This document shows, piece by piece, positions 34,034 through 43,527 of a stretch of 62,889 bases of DNA. The number at the start of each line of letters is the position of its first letter. The stretch's first letter is position 1. Position numbers and translations under genes: made by a program. Source of the DNA: Myxococcota bacterium (GTDB lineage Bacteria > Myxococcota_A > Polyangia > HGW-17); assembly GCA_018821305.1 (NCBI GenBank), contig JAHJMN010000101.1:1-62889 (forward strand), given 5' to 3'. A model generated the notes under the pieces. The model was not told the origin of the DNA. It ran no database searches and worked only from the letters and a program-made list of their open reading frames with translations.

Positions 34034-35365
34034 TCAGCGAAGGAAGAAAAACCAGGCGGCAAAACCTGCAGCGCCTACCAGAGAAAGAAGTATAGCTATT
34101 TTTAAACCGGAGCCTCCACTAGTTTCCTGACTTCCCTGCCTGACAAAAGAAATCGGCTGGGACGAGTGAGGTCTCATTACAGATAATTGTCCCGATTCAT
34201 GGGGATCGGATTTTTCCTGAGTTGATGGAGTTGCAACAGCAGGGGTGGCATCTTCCTCTTCTGTGGCAAATACTGGCTTTCCCGTGGTTTCAACGGAATA
34301 TTCGAGACTATCAAGGGAAAGAGGGGCAGCGCCAATATCGTCAGTTGTGTCGGTGTTTTTACCGAGGCTGATTAATTGATCGAGTTCTTCCTGAATCAGG
34401 GTCGTGATGAAACTGTCCCTTGCAATGAGAGCACTGGGCTCTTTATGTTTTTTATTTTTTAGAGCTGTAGTTACAAGGGATGAGAGATCTTTTTTTGTAA
34501 CTGCGGTGCCCTGTTGAAAAAGATATTTTGTCAGATCTTCGCTGAGATCTCCCGCTCGCTGATAACGGTTTTCAGGGTCTCTTGCCAGTGTTTTTTTGAT
34601 GATCCGCATCAGTTCCGGAGCTACTCCGGGAACAGTTAGCGGTGGAACCAGAGCTTCACGAACCATCATGACGGTGTCGTAATCAGTTTCTCCGTGGTAG
34701 AGCCTTCTGCCGGCAATAAGTTCCCAGAGAATTATACCCGCAGCAAAGATGTCTGTGCGATGATCAACTACGAGCCCCTTTGCAGCTTCCGGGGAAAGAT
34801 AACTGAATTTTCCTTTGATAACACCTGGATCTGATTCCTCTTTCTGGCTTGCAGCTTTCGCCAGACCGAAATCCACCAGTTTTATTTCCCCCTGCAGGCT
34901 GATGAGGATATTTGGCGGACTTATATCTCTGTGGACAATATTCAGATGACGCCCCGATGAGGGGTCATGAAGATTATGTGCATAATCAAGGGCTTCACAT
35001 ACGTTATTTACAATGAAAATAGCGAGAGGGACTGGTATTGCCTGTGTCGGGCTGTGTTCAAGAATGCTTCGGAGATTAAGGCCTTCAACATACTCCATAA
35101 CGATGAAGAAATGATCTCCACTTGTGCCCACATCGAAAACCGTTGCAATGTTTGCATGTTGAAGAAAGAGACTCAGTTTTGCTTCATCCATGAACATCTG
35201 GACGAATTTCTGATCGTCGATTAAATTTGGACGAATTCTCTTAATAGCAACGGTTTTTTTAAAACCTTTTATGGTTTCAACTTCCGCTTGAAAAACCTCC
35301 GCCATACCGCCGGAATCAAGTTTTTTAATGATTTTATATTTCTGGACTTCCATCGCTACCAACAT
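34034..35365 (-). CDS. Ser/Thr protein kinase with C-terminal membrane anchor
   Basis: 443 residues. Hanks-type kinase from about residue 9: LDSGGMAEVFQAEV, AIKRIRP, IVHRDISPPNILI, LVDFGLAKA, YLSPEAAKGLVVDHRTDIFAAG. After the kinase there is a region of about 120 residues rich in Ser, Thr, Pro and acidic residues, then a single TM at the very C-terminus (LKIAILLSLVGAAGFAAWFF), so it is tail-anchored with no periplasmic sensor. Start: ATG at 35365, or ATG at 35353 just before the kinase fold; neither has a strong ribosome site. The HRDISPPN loop is shared with the first domain of the tandem kinase at 35826. Confidence 0.9.
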   Translation of the reverse strand: MLVAMEVQKYKIIKKLDSGGMAEVFQAEVETIKGFKKTVAIKRIRPNLIDDQKFVQMFMDEAKLSLFLQHANIATVFDVGTSGDHFFIVMEYVEGLNLRSILEHSPTQAIPVPLAIFIVNNVCEALDYAHNLHDPSSGRHLNIVHRDISPPNILISLQGEIKLVDFGLAKAASQKEESDPGVIKGKFSYLSPEAAKGLVVDHRTDIFAAGIILWELIAGRRLYHGETDYDTVMMVREALVPPLTVPGVAPELMRIIKKTLARDPENRYQRAGDLSEDLTKYLFQQGTAVTKKDLSSLVTTALKNKKHKEPSALIARDSFITTLIQEELDQLISLGKNTDTTDDIGAAPLSLDSLEYSVETTGKPVFATEEEDATPAVATPSTQEKSDPHESGQLSVMRPHSSQPISFVRQGSQETSGGSGLKIAILLSLVGAAGFAAWFFFLR

Positions 35366-35397
35366 ACAATAAAAGGGTGTTTAAAAAAAGAGAAATA

Positions 35398-35550
35398 GTT
35401 AATGTCCTGTAATACGATCTTTTCAATTTTACACCAAATTTGGACACAGGGCATTAAGAATGAAGACCCTGAAATTATTGTAGTGTTCTGAATAGCATGT
35501 TTTCTTAAACATGCTCAATTTTGATAAAAATTGAATTTCAGGACACGAAC
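35398..35550 (+). mobile_element. Type B paired-hairpin MITE-like element, copy B1
   Basis: 153 bp, starting GTTAATGTCCTGTAATAC and ending TTTCAGGACACGAAC, flanked on both sides by the direct repeat GAAATA. Hairpin 1 arms are GTTAATGTCCTG and CAGGGCATTAAG. The linker is AATGAAGACCCTGAAATTA. Hairpin 2 arms are GTGTTCTGAA and TTTCAGGACAC, with inner stems AGCATGTTT...AAACATGCT and CAATTTT...AAAAATTG. The ends match type A, but the interior is different. Confidence 0.9.
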
Positions 35551-35556
35551 GAAATA

Positions 35557-35619
35557 GTTAATGTCCTGCAATTCGCTTTTCGAAGGAATTCAGTAGAATT
35601 CACGATGGGACATTAATAA
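35557..35619 (+). repeat. Solo hairpin related to type B left end
   Basis: Begins GTTAATGTCCTGCAATTCGC and ends GGGACATTAAT, so it is a single hairpin with type B-like arms and a different loop (containing GAATTC twice). It starts directly after the right GAAATA repeat of element B1. It looks like a one-hairpin derivative or a pre-existing half element next to which B1 inserted. Confidence 0.65.
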
Positions 35620-35825
35620 TATTTTCAAACCTTTGTATTCACTGTCCACTGTAAAACTTTGTCACAAAGATCGAAAACTCGGATTGACAGGCACAGCCTC
35701 ATTTTCAGACATTTATTTACTCGTTGGTTAGAGAAAAACAAGTAATTATATTAGTTATTACAACAATTTAAAAATCTTTTTAATTGATTATTTGAAAAAC
35801 CTACAATGTAGGATAATGTAGACGT

Positions 35826-38165
35826 ATGAAAGAATCTACATTTTCCCATTTCGGTCGTTATGTTCTGTTAAAATCTCTTGCCCGCGGAGGTATGGGACAG
35901 GTATGGCTTTCTCTCATCGGAGAATCAGGATGGGAAAAGTTCCTGGCCATTAAAAAGATACTCCCGGATTCTAACTCTCCCGATGCCCTCATGCGGTTTC
36001 AGGCGGAAGCAGGACTTGGGGTTCGACTGACTCATTCGAATCTCGTAAGTGTTTTCGACGTTGGAGTGTTAGGGCAGGAAGCTTTCATGGCCATGGAGCT
36101 TGTGGACGGGGAAAACCTCCGTTCCATCTGGAATCGGTGTGCTGAGAAACGCGTGCCGTTTCCCCTTGAAGTTGTGGCCTTTATAATGAAGGAAGCATGC
36201 AAGGGACTTTCCTACGCCCACAGTTTTGATGAGCTTAATCTTATTCACCGGGATATAAGTCCGCCAAACCTGATGGTAAGTTATCAGGGTGAACTGAAAG
36301 TACTGGATTTCGGCCTGGCAATGCATTCCGAAGGGCGTCGGTTTACTAAACCCGGAATCATTTACGGAAAAATGCCCTACCTCAGTCCTGAGCAGGCTGC
36401 GGGAAAAGAGTTATCCGGAAAATCGGATATTTACTCTTTAGGCATTGTTTTCTGGGAATTGATTACAGGACGAAGGCTTTTTGACAACGAAAAAGAGCAG
36501 AATCTTGCAACTCAACTTAAAAAGCGTTGCGAAAAGCGCGACATAGTGCCTCCTTCACAGGTTGCCAAACGTGGTGATGCGGGACTTGATAAAATAGTTT
36601 TGTCAATGCTTGAATGGAATGAAGATGATCGGCCGAATGCATCCACTTTGATTACAGATCTGGGTACCTGGTTAAGTATGAACTATCCCGGATGCGAAAG
36701 CCGGAATGTTGCTGCTTTTATGGAATTTCTGTTTGATGAAGATATTAAAAAACTTAAAGACGAAAGAGTAGAACTCATTGATTCCTATAGAATCTGGAAA
36801 TCCAGAGATGACAGAGAAATTATTCCAGGTGACATAATTTCTGATAAGTACAGGATTAACCGTGTCCTCGGTGAAGGGGGTATGGGAAAAGTATTTGAAG
36901 CTGTTCATACAACTTTGGGGAAGAAGGTTGCGCTCAAAATTCTTGAACCAAAGACTTCAATGAACAGACAGGAAGCAGAAATCCGTTTTAAAAGGGAAGC
37001 AAGGGCCGCTTCAAGAATTGAGCATCCCAGCGTAGTTAATGTTCTTGATTACGGCTTTGTTAATGGAGCTCGACCTTTTCTTGTAATGGAGTTACTTGAA
37101 GGAGATAATCTCGGAAAAATTCTGAATAATGGACCCATGGAACTCCGCAGGGGTTGCAGATTGGCTTCACAACTGGCTCTTGGAATACAAGCAGCTCATG
37201 AAGAAGGTCTTATACACAGAGATATAAAACCGGATAATGTTCACATTGTGAAAGATCATTCGGGCATTGAACAGTTGAAAATCATAGATTTCGGTATCTC
37301 TAAAAGTCTTATGGGCGATGATGAAAACCTCACGAGACCTGGAATCACTCTGGGTACACCGGAATATATTGCTCCGGAGCTTTTACTTGGGGAAATGCCT
37401 TCTGCGAAAGCGGACATATACAGTTTCGGCGCTGTGATGTTTGAAATGTTTACTGGTCGTCCGCCTTTTTCTGCACCTCGTACTGAAACGGTAATTTCGG
37501 ATAAAATAAACGGTAGAAGAACAAAGATAGATGATCTTCGACCGGATCTTCCATTGAAACTTCGGGCTATAATTGAAGGCTGTCTGGCTCAGGAGCCTAA
37601 TTCAAGACCTTCATCACTTTATATGGTTTCTGAAATCCTTATGGATACTGCAAGGGAAGGGAATCCAAGAGTTTTAAGAGATGAAATGCCTGAACCTGCT
37701 ATGGCTACAAGACATTTTTCTATTGCTCCTTCGGAAAAACCTGTTCATCGGGCCGACAGTGGATCCTGGATGCCTCTGGGGCTTGCTCTTGCCGGGGCTG
37801 CAATATTTATTGTGGGTTTGATGTATTCAGGGCGCAGTGATGCAAAGGAACTTGATCCCTTTGCAAATCCTCAAATTCCTCAAACTGTTCTGGCTATACC
37901 TGCATCTCCAGAAGTTAGAGTAACTGAAGTTGTTCCGGAAAAAGTCATTCTGAAAAAAGAACCAGCAAAAACTACAGTTACTAAAAGCCGCCGGAAGGTT
38001 ACTGCAAGAAAAGCGACTCTTCTTGATAAGGCGAAACTTGCAATTAAAAAAGGAAACTATTCAAAAGCTTATGAACTTGCCCGTCGCAGCGCTCGAAATG
38101 GTGGGGGTCGTGGAGCCCTGAGTATCCAGAATCAAGCTGCAAGAATGCTCGGACTTCCATATTGA
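35826..38165 (+). CDS. Tandem double Ser/Thr protein kinase, membrane anchored
   Basis: 779 residues with two kinase domains. Kinase 1 (about 9-285): ARGGMGQVWLS, AIKKILP, LIHRDISPPNLMV, VLDFGLAMH. Kinase 2 (about 338-600): GEGGMGKVFEAVH, ALKILEP, LIHRDIKPDNVHI, IIDFGISKS, APELLLGEMPSAKADIYSFG. Both keep Lys, HRD and DFG, so both may be active. A TM follows at about 649-668, then a basic helical C-terminal part of about 60 residues with an SEL1/TPR-like LAIKKGNYSKAYELARRSA. Kinase 1 resembles the divergent neighbour at 34034, while kinase 2 resembles the 23333 and 39435 kinases, so the protein looks like a fusion of two lineages. Confidence 0.92.
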   Translation: MKESTFSHFGRYVLLKSLARGGMGQVWLSLIGESGWEKFLAIKKILPDSNSPDALMRFQAEAGLGVRLTHSNLVSVFDVGVLGQEAFMAMELVDGENLRSIWNRCAEKRVPFPLEVVAFIMKEACKGLSYAHSFDELNLIHRDISPPNLMVSYQGELKVLDFGLAMHSEGRRFTKPGIIYGKMPYLSPEQAAGKELSGKSDIYSLGIVFWELITGRRLFDNEKEQNLATQLKKRCEKRDIVPPSQVAKRGDAGLDKIVLSMLEWNEDDRPNASTLITDLGTWLSMNYPGCESRNVAAFMEFLFDEDIKKLKDERVELIDSYRIWKSRDDREIIPGDIISDKYRINRVLGEGGMGKVFEAVHTTLGKKVALKILEPKTSMNRQEAEIRFKREARAASRIEHPSVVNVLDYGFVNGARPFLVMELLEGDNLGKILNNGPMELRRGCRLASQLALGIQAAHEEGLIHRDIKPDNVHIVKDHSGIEQLKIIDFGISKSLMGDDENLTRPGITLGTPEYIAPELLLGEMPSAKADIYSFGAVMFEMFTGRPPFSAPRTETVISDKINGRRTKIDDLRPDLPLKLRAIIEGCLAQEPNSRPSSLYMVSEILMDTAREGNPRVLRDEMPEPAMATRHFSIAPSEKPVHRADSGSWMPLGLALAGAAIFIVGLMYSGRSDAKELDPFANPQIPQTVLAIPASPEVRVTEVVPEKVILKKEPAKTTVTKSRRKVTARKATLLDKAKLAIKKGNYSKAYELARRSARNGGGRGALSIQNQAARMLGLPY

Positions 38166-38268
38166 TCTTCCCCTACCATTAAAATGTCTTTTTTCCTGTA
38201 GATTCTGAAAGAATATCCGATATAAAATCTCTGGATTCAAAAACCTGACAATTTATATGGAGTCTGAA

Positions 38269-38946
38269 ATGGCTATATTCAAAAAGTATCCCGTGTCCGA
38301 ACTTGTACGTCTTGGCCCTGAAATTAACGAAGTTGTAGGAAACTATGCGGCGGAAAATATCGCCCTCCTGGCTCTCGCTGGAGAAATGGAGAATCTTGCA
38401 GGAGAACTGATGGAAATCCGCCAGCCGGAGTCAATGAATCTGGAGATGGCCGATCGTGTGCGTGATGCTCTGGTTATCAGTTTTGTTCATGGTCTTTCAC
38501 ATTTCAGTTACCGCCTTGATAGGCGAGATTTGAAGGAAAAGGCCGATCGTCTTGAGGCAAAACTTTTAGATGATGGATATGCCTGGATAAAAGCCCCCTA
38601 CGGAGAGGAATCCGCGAGAATTCACCGACTTTTAAATGATGCCAGTGATCCGAAAATACGCGCCGATCTTGAAAGTCTGAATCTTAAGGAAACCATAGAA
38701 GCTATTGCAGCAGCACAACTTGATTTTGAAAAAGCTGAATTTACTGCCAGTCATTTGAGTGAACAGGCCAGAGATGCCCTGCAAAAAATCCGAACACTCA
38801 TCAAGGAATTTCATCAAAAGATAGAACTTTACACAGTCATGGTTCAAAATGAGTATTCCGACGGTGAGCATTTAAGTATTCTCGCAAAACTCATAAAACC
38901 CCTGTACGAAGCCACCTCCCGCATAAAAGCCCGGGGCGAAGTCTAA
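38269..38946 (+). CDS. Helical protein of unknown function
   Basis: 225 residues from the ATG at 38269, which has GGAG at 38259-38262; an ATG at 38257 is in frame but overlaps that ribosome site. The protein is all-helical with heptad-like stretches and no signal peptide, TM or Cys motif. Segments such as MENLAGELMEIRQPESMNLEMA and the C-terminal HQKIELYTVMVQ suggest a four-helix or coiled-coil protein. I do not recognise the family. It follows the double kinase by 103 bases and may be a substrate or partner, but nothing proves that. Confidence 0.65.
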   Translation: MAIFKKYPVSELVRLGPEINEVVGNYAAENIALLALAGEMENLAGELMEIRQPESMNLEMADRVRDALVISFVHGLSHFSYRLDRRDLKEKADRLEAKLLDDGYAWIKAPYGEESARIHRLLNDASDPKIRADLESLNLKETIEAIAAAQLDFEKAEFTASHLSEQARDALQKIRTLIKEFHQKIELYTVMVQNEYSDGEHLSILAKLIKPLYEATSRIKARGEV

Positions 38947-38949
38947 ACC

Positions 38950-39075
38950 GCCTTCGGATTAATATGATATTAAGCAATTTTCAGGAAAAGCTTCAGGAAT
39001 GAGCCCCCTGTTTTCCCCTTGCATTTTTGCAAAGCAAAAATTGCCTCCCTGTTCCTGCTCCTGTTTCTCGCTTTT
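38950..39075 (+). repeat. Family C repeat, truncated copy C4
   Basis: Has the head (CCTTCGGATTAATATGAT) and the hairpin mid-segment, identical to C3 over 63 bases (38990-39052), then stops after CCTGTTCCTGCTCCTG without the CAGG arm or right end. The rest of the gap to 39434 is AT-rich with no gene that I can support. Confidence 0.75.
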
Positions 39076-39434
39076 TGAATGTTCTTGCTTTTATCAATGC
39101 GTGTTGTTTTTGTTAACAATTTAAATTGTAAGTTTATAAAGCAATACTTATTTATTTTACAGACAAATTGTCATCGTTAGTTTTCATCATCATGTAAGAA
39201 CCGGTTCTTTTAAGGAAAATCATCGATAATGTCAAAAAAGCAGATAATAACAAAATAAACATTGCGTTTTTTGTTCCAACTACCTATAGATATAGCTTCC
39301 AATTTTCTTCCGTTGCCCTATAATTGCACTCAATCAGGTTTAAGCGGAATGATGTTTTACTTTTATCCGAATTTTCGAATGTTGAGTCTCAGGTTTTCAA
39401 GATTCGGATTATAACTCACTACGGGAGTTTTAAA

Positions 39435-42400
39435 GTGTTTTTTACAATTTGTAAAAATTGCAGTCTGCCTTCAATGGAAGGAAGACAAATCTGTGCCGAA
39501 TGTGGGTCAAGCCTTCTTGAACAAGATCTCGTCGAAGGAAATGGTTTATTAGGTGTCATCCTTGAAAAACGTTATCGGCTGGAGCACTACATTGACGAAG
39601 GGGCCATGGCCTGGGTGTATCGTGGTTGCCACGTTGAACTGGGGTCCTCAGTAGCTGTAAAAATACTTAAGCCATCATTTCAAACGGATCAGCGCTTTGT
39701 TGAACGATTCAAGCAGGAAGCTATTGCTGCAGGAAGTCTGAATCACCCCAATATTTTATCCATCATTACTTCTGATACCACGACTACTGGTTTTACTTAT
39801 ATTGTCAGTGAATTCATCAGTGGTAAAAGTCTTTCCAAAGTTCTTGAAGAAGAGCGTTCCCTCCCCCTTCCACGTACGGTTAAAATAATAAATCAAATAC
39901 TCAGTGCTCTTGATGAAGCCCACTCCAAAGGCATTATTCACCGGGATATTAAACCTGAAAATGTGATGGTTATCAACCTGAGAAGTGGTGAAGATTTCAT
40001 CAAGCTTGTTGATTTCGGGATAGCCCGACAGACTGAAAACCATGACTTGAAACTGACTAAGCACGGGGAGCTGTTTGGTACTCCTGAATACATGTCTCCG
40101 GAGGTTATCCGAGGAATTGCTGCAAGTTGCACGGCGGATATCTATGCCGTTGGTGTTATACTCTTCGAATTACTCACGGGAAATGTTCCTTTTACCGGGG
40201 AAGTGATTTTCGATGTTTTGCGAGCTCACCTTGAGCAGGAAATACCTTCCATTTCTTCTGTAAACCCTGACGTTCCTTTTGTTTTTGATTCAGTTATCAA
40301 AAAAGTTCTAGCCAAGAAACCTGAAAGCAGACCACAGTCAGCTATAGAATTCAAAGACTTGCTGAACACCGCAATAAACGAGTCCACAGGCGTTGTCCAG
40401 TGCCGAATCTGTGGCTTCAGTCTTATTTCCACCAGTAAATTCTGCCCAAACTGTGGAACAAATGTTCATGCCGTAACTTCGGAAAAAGAAGTTTCAAAAG
40501 CAGACATTAAAACCAGTTTAAGTTCTCAAAGTCACAAAACTATTCAAGATTTGATTATAAAAGAAAAAGTTATGGATCCCGTGTTTTTCGGAAGAGAATC
40601 GGAAATTGACGCCATAACTTCGTTTTTATATTCAGAGAAAATTGTTCTTGAAATAAATGGGCAGTCGGGTATCGGAAAATCAACACTCTCCTCATGGATT
40701 ATCAACAATCTTGAAATGGAATCTGTTCAAAAGTTTACGGTTTATCCCGATCCTGCTCTTGTCAGGACACCCTGGTACTCTGTGCGTGAGCTTTTGATGA
40801 AAATAATGGAGCTTTCTGAAGAATTCACTATGGATGATTTTAATAGAAAGCTGGCGGATCTCCGTCTTGAACCGGATGACTATCAGCATATCAGCAGAAT
40901 TCTGAACATTCGCTCACCGGAAGTCAGTGTTGAAAGAGCTGTTAAACTTCGTGAATTCGTTACGAGTGCCGTAAGGGTCGTTTTAGCGGCGGCTACCCAG
41001 GCACCAACGATACTGTTTTTTGAAGATATTGATGAGTATGACTATCCATCAAGGGTTTTTATAGACAGGCTCATTTCTAATGCTGCTGGCTTCCCCATCA
41101 AAGTTATCGTTACCAGTGAGGATGCTCATCTGGTGCAGAACAATTACTCTGATGCACTTACCCTTGGGCGCTTAGATAATGATGGTTTGAAACCGATTAT
41201 TTTACAGATGGTGAGCAAAAAGACCGACAGTTGGCTCGGGCTTTTTGAAAAACTTTTTTCCAATTCTTATGGGTTACCCCTTCATCTCATTGAGGGTATA
41301 CACATGATTATGGAAGGTGGCAGTGAAGTAGGAAGCTCCCTTGCGGATATCATAAACATGAGAATTCGTCGTCTGCCAAGTCCGTCCTTAAGAATCCTTC
41401 AACTTTGCGCACTTTATGGCAGGATTGTTCCCCTTAAACTGGTTTACAATGTTGAAGGGAACACCGAAGACACGGAAAATGCAGTAACCCTGCTAATTAA
41501 ACGGGGTTTTGTAAATCAGATTGATGCTATGAATCTGGAAGTTGCCCATCGAATTTATAGCCGGGTTATAACAAGTGTTATAACTACGGAAATTCAGCAT
41601 AAACTCCATGATTCCATACGAAAATACCTCATTTCTGAAAAGGCACCTGTCCATCAGATTGCCTATCACACAGTGCGGGCCAACCATCTTGAAGAGGCTC
41701 TTTTGCTGTGTGAAGAAGCTGGAGATCTTTTCGAAAAACGTCTGGATGACCCCGGAGCCGGGGAGTTTTACAGAAATGCTTTTGAAATATCAAGATATTC
41801 CACCCTTCAGGGAAAAGATCCCGAGCCGTTTATTAGACTGAGTATTAAACTTGGTGATGTTCTTCGCTATACAGGTCAGACTCAGGAAGCAGAAAATGTT
41901 CTCAAAGAAGGGCTTCTTTTCTGTGAAGACAATCCGGAAAGTGAAGCAGCAATACTGAGTTCCCTTGCAAGACTGACAATCTCTTCCACAGACAGCCCAG
42001 ATTCGCGTGAGCGGGCAGGGGCTCTGATTAGTCGTGCAACCCGGAAGGTTCAGGATACTCAGCGTGCGGACCTTGTATTTAAAGTTTATTTTGATCTCAG
42101 TTCCATTGAGATAACCCGGCAGCGGTTCGAGCAGGGTGCGAAAATGCTTCGGGAAGGCATGGAACTCATGCTCAAAATTAATAAAAGACCCGATGGATTC
42201 TGGCGTCTGTTTACTCGCCTTGCAGAACTTGAGTACTCTTCCGGGCGACAGAATGAAGCTGTTGAAATTCTTATGCAGGCTCTTAACCTTACCAATGAAC
42301 ACTTCCCACAATGGAAGTTGGCCCGTGGCAGAGTTCACTACCTTTTAGGGAAGTTTTTTGCTGATATGCAACGCAGAGATGATGCTCTTATTCATCTTTT

Positions 42401-42587
42401 AAGTGCCGTGGAATTTCTGCAGAATGTCGGGGACAGACTCAGTGCAGCTGAGGCGTCTTTGGCGGTTGTTGAAATGGATCCCGGGAAAATTGAACATCTC
42501 GAAAAAGCAGTATATCTATCCATGCAAATCGGTTGGAAACAGGGGCTGGACAAGGCTCGACGTATTCGAGAACAGATTCAACACTGA
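39435..42587 (+). CDS. Ser/Thr kinase fused to AAA-type ATPase and TPR region
   Basis: 1050 residues from the GTG at 39435, which has GGGAG seven bases upstream; the upstream frame is longer but has no ribosome site. N-terminal zinc ribbon CKNC...CAEC (Cys6/9/20/23). Kinase (about 44-310): IDEGAMAWVYRG, AVKILKP, IIHRDIKPENVMV, LVDFGIARQ. A second zinc ribbon CRIC...CPNC (about 322-343) precedes a P-loop ATPase: GQSGIGKST (about 410-418) and LFFEDIDEYD as Walker B. The C-terminal 300 residues form TPR-like helices. This STAND-like layout (kinase, ATPase, TPR) is known in myxobacteria and signals by ligand-driven assembly. The glycine loop has Ala in place of one Gly (DEGAMAWVY). Confidence 0.9.
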   Translation: MFFTICKNCSLPSMEGRQICAECGSSLLEQDLVEGNGLLGVILEKRYRLEHYIDEGAMAWVYRGCHVELGSSVAVKILKPSFQTDQRFVERFKQEAIAAGSLNHPNILSIITSDTTTTGFTYIVSEFISGKSLSKVLEEERSLPLPRTVKIINQILSALDEAHSKGIIHRDIKPENVMVINLRSGEDFIKLVDFGIARQTENHDLKLTKHGELFGTPEYMSPEVIRGIAASCTADIYAVGVILFELLTGNVPFTGEVIFDVLRAHLEQEIPSISSVNPDVPFVFDSVIKKVLAKKPESRPQSAIEFKDLLNTAINESTGVVQCRICGFSLISTSKFCPNCGTNVHAVTSEKEVSKADIKTSLSSQSHKTIQDLIIKEKVMDPVFFGRESEIDAITSFLYSEKIVLEINGQSGIGKSTLSSWIINNLEMESVQKFTVYPDPALVRTPWYSVRELLMKIMELSEEFTMDDFNRKLADLRLEPDDYQHISRILNIRSPEVSVERAVKLREFVTSAVRVVLAAATQAPTILFFEDIDEYDYPSRVFIDRLISNAAGFPIKVIVTSEDAHLVQNNYSDALTLGRLDNDGLKPIILQMVSKKTDSWLGLFEKLFSNSYGLPLHLIEGIHMIMEGGSEVGSSLADIINMRIRRLPSPSLRILQLCALYGRIVPLKLVYNVEGNTEDTENAVTLLIKRGFVNQIDAMNLEVAHRIYSRVITSVITTEIQHKLHDSIRKYLISEKAPVHQIAYHTVRANHLEEALLLCEEAGDLFEKRLDDPGAGEFYRNAFEISRYSTLQGKDPEPFIRLSIKLGDVLRYTGQTQEAENVLKEGLLFCEDNPESEAAILSSLARLTISSTDSPDSRERAGALISRATRKVQDTQRADLVFKVYFDLSSIEITRQRFEQGAKMLREGMELMLKINKRPDGFWRLFTRLAELEYSSGRQNEAVEILMQALNLTNEHFPQWKLARGRVHYLLGKFFADMQRRDDALIHLLSAVEFLQNVGDRLSAAEASLAVVEMDPGKIEHLEKAVYLSMQIGWKQGLDKARRIREQIQH

Positions 42588-42602
42588 CATGTCCTGAAAT
42601 AA

Positions 42603-43139
42603 TCAGTTTACTTTGTCAGCTTCGATTACTGATTCCCGTCCGCATCCCAGTTCACTTATATATTTATCAATAAGCTCATAGTCGCATTCTTCCCCAGCAT
42701 CTAAAGTGACATTTCCTTCCCATGTAGTGGAGGTAACAATAACACCTGTATCTGTTTTTTCAATATATCCGCGGGTTCTAGACAGCCAGCAGGTTTCTCC
42801 CATGGTTGAACTGGAATCCATATACTGAACCCATTCCCCGTCTTCTAGAACAAATGACATCATTAAATCAAAGGAATCATCGCAGGTATCTGATGTTTGG
42901 CCAGTACAGAAACTCCAGCCAATGACTGGTGTACCCATGAAATCAATGCCTTCAAGAAGAAAGAAGTCTTCCTCAAGAGTCATTTCATTCCACTCTCCGG
43001 AACCGCAACTGGTGCGTTCCTGAGAGGTTGTGACTTCGTAGATTCCGTTGTACTGACTGTTTCCAGAACCACCATCATCATCACAAGCAGTAAAAGCAAA
43101 AACCGTCAGAATTAAAGTAAAAATTGATAAAAATTTCAT
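42603..43139 (-). CDS. Secreted lipoprotein of unknown function
   Basis: 178 residues. Lipobox AFTAC followed directly by DDDGG (Cys19). The mature part has eight or so cysteines in an acidic, Ser/Thr-rich background and no recognised domain; it may be a small beta-sandwich (NGIYEVTTSQERTSC, VIVTSTTWEGNVTLDAGEEC). AAAGGAG lies before the ATG. It is convergent with the kinase gene. The three Asp after the lipid Cys are shared with other lipoproteins in this window. Confidence 0.72.
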   Translation of the reverse strand: MKFLSIFTLILTVFAFTACDDDGGSGNSQYNGIYEVTTSQERTSCGSGEWNEMTLEEDFFLLEGIDFMGTPVIGWSFCTGQTSDTCDDSFDLMMSFVLEDGEWVQYMDSSSTMGETCWLSRTRGYIEKTDTGVIVTSTTWEGNVTLDAGEECDYELIDKYISELGCGRESVIEADKVN

Positions 43140-43273
43140 AATAAATCTCCTTTAACTCTTAACATGCTCCGTGACAGACAAATTTTCAACAGAATACTTG
43201 TTCACACAAGTAACCGAATATTCACTTTACGGTGACTTTGAATAAAAATGTATGGCATTCAGGAAGATTATAC

Positions 43274-43478
43274 CGCTTCCTGAGTAATACGATTGTGAGT
43301 TATTCTAAAGAAAATCTTCAGGAAATAGCCCCTCTAAAGCATTCCGCTGCGCGAAATTGCCTACCTGATTGTCCTGTTTCTGCTACTGATCTCCTGGTTG
43401 CCTGATTTTTTTAACAGGGACTCAGGCAGTCAGGCAAACAGGGTCAGGGTCAGGTCATAAACATCTAATATCAATTTT
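43274..43478 (+). repeat. Family C modular intergenic repeat, copy C5
   Basis: Head CGCTTCCTGAGTAATACGAT, mid-segment of the GCATTCCGC type (43327-43370 identical to 20735-20778), CCTG arm, T-run, CAGG arm (CAGGCAGTCAGGCAAACAGG, then GTCAGGGTCAGGTCA) and right end AACATCTAATATCAATTTTA. Just after it AAATTGAATTTCAGAACACG (about 43489-43508) matches a type B element right end, so a decayed B element probably abuts it. Confidence 0.85.
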
Positions 43479-43527
43479 AAGTTCCAAAAAATTGAATTTC
43501 AGAACACGTGGATAAAGTGTGGATATT

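Noticed and set aside
42588-42602. TGTCCTGAAATA word between two convergent genes as an element remnant
   Set aside because: Only about 12 bases match the A-type end; chance is possible, with no other part of the element present.
33754-43478. CRISPR interpretation of the repeated intergenic sequences
   Set aside because: Copies are 100-200 bp, lie kilobases apart, and have no regular spacers and no cas genes.
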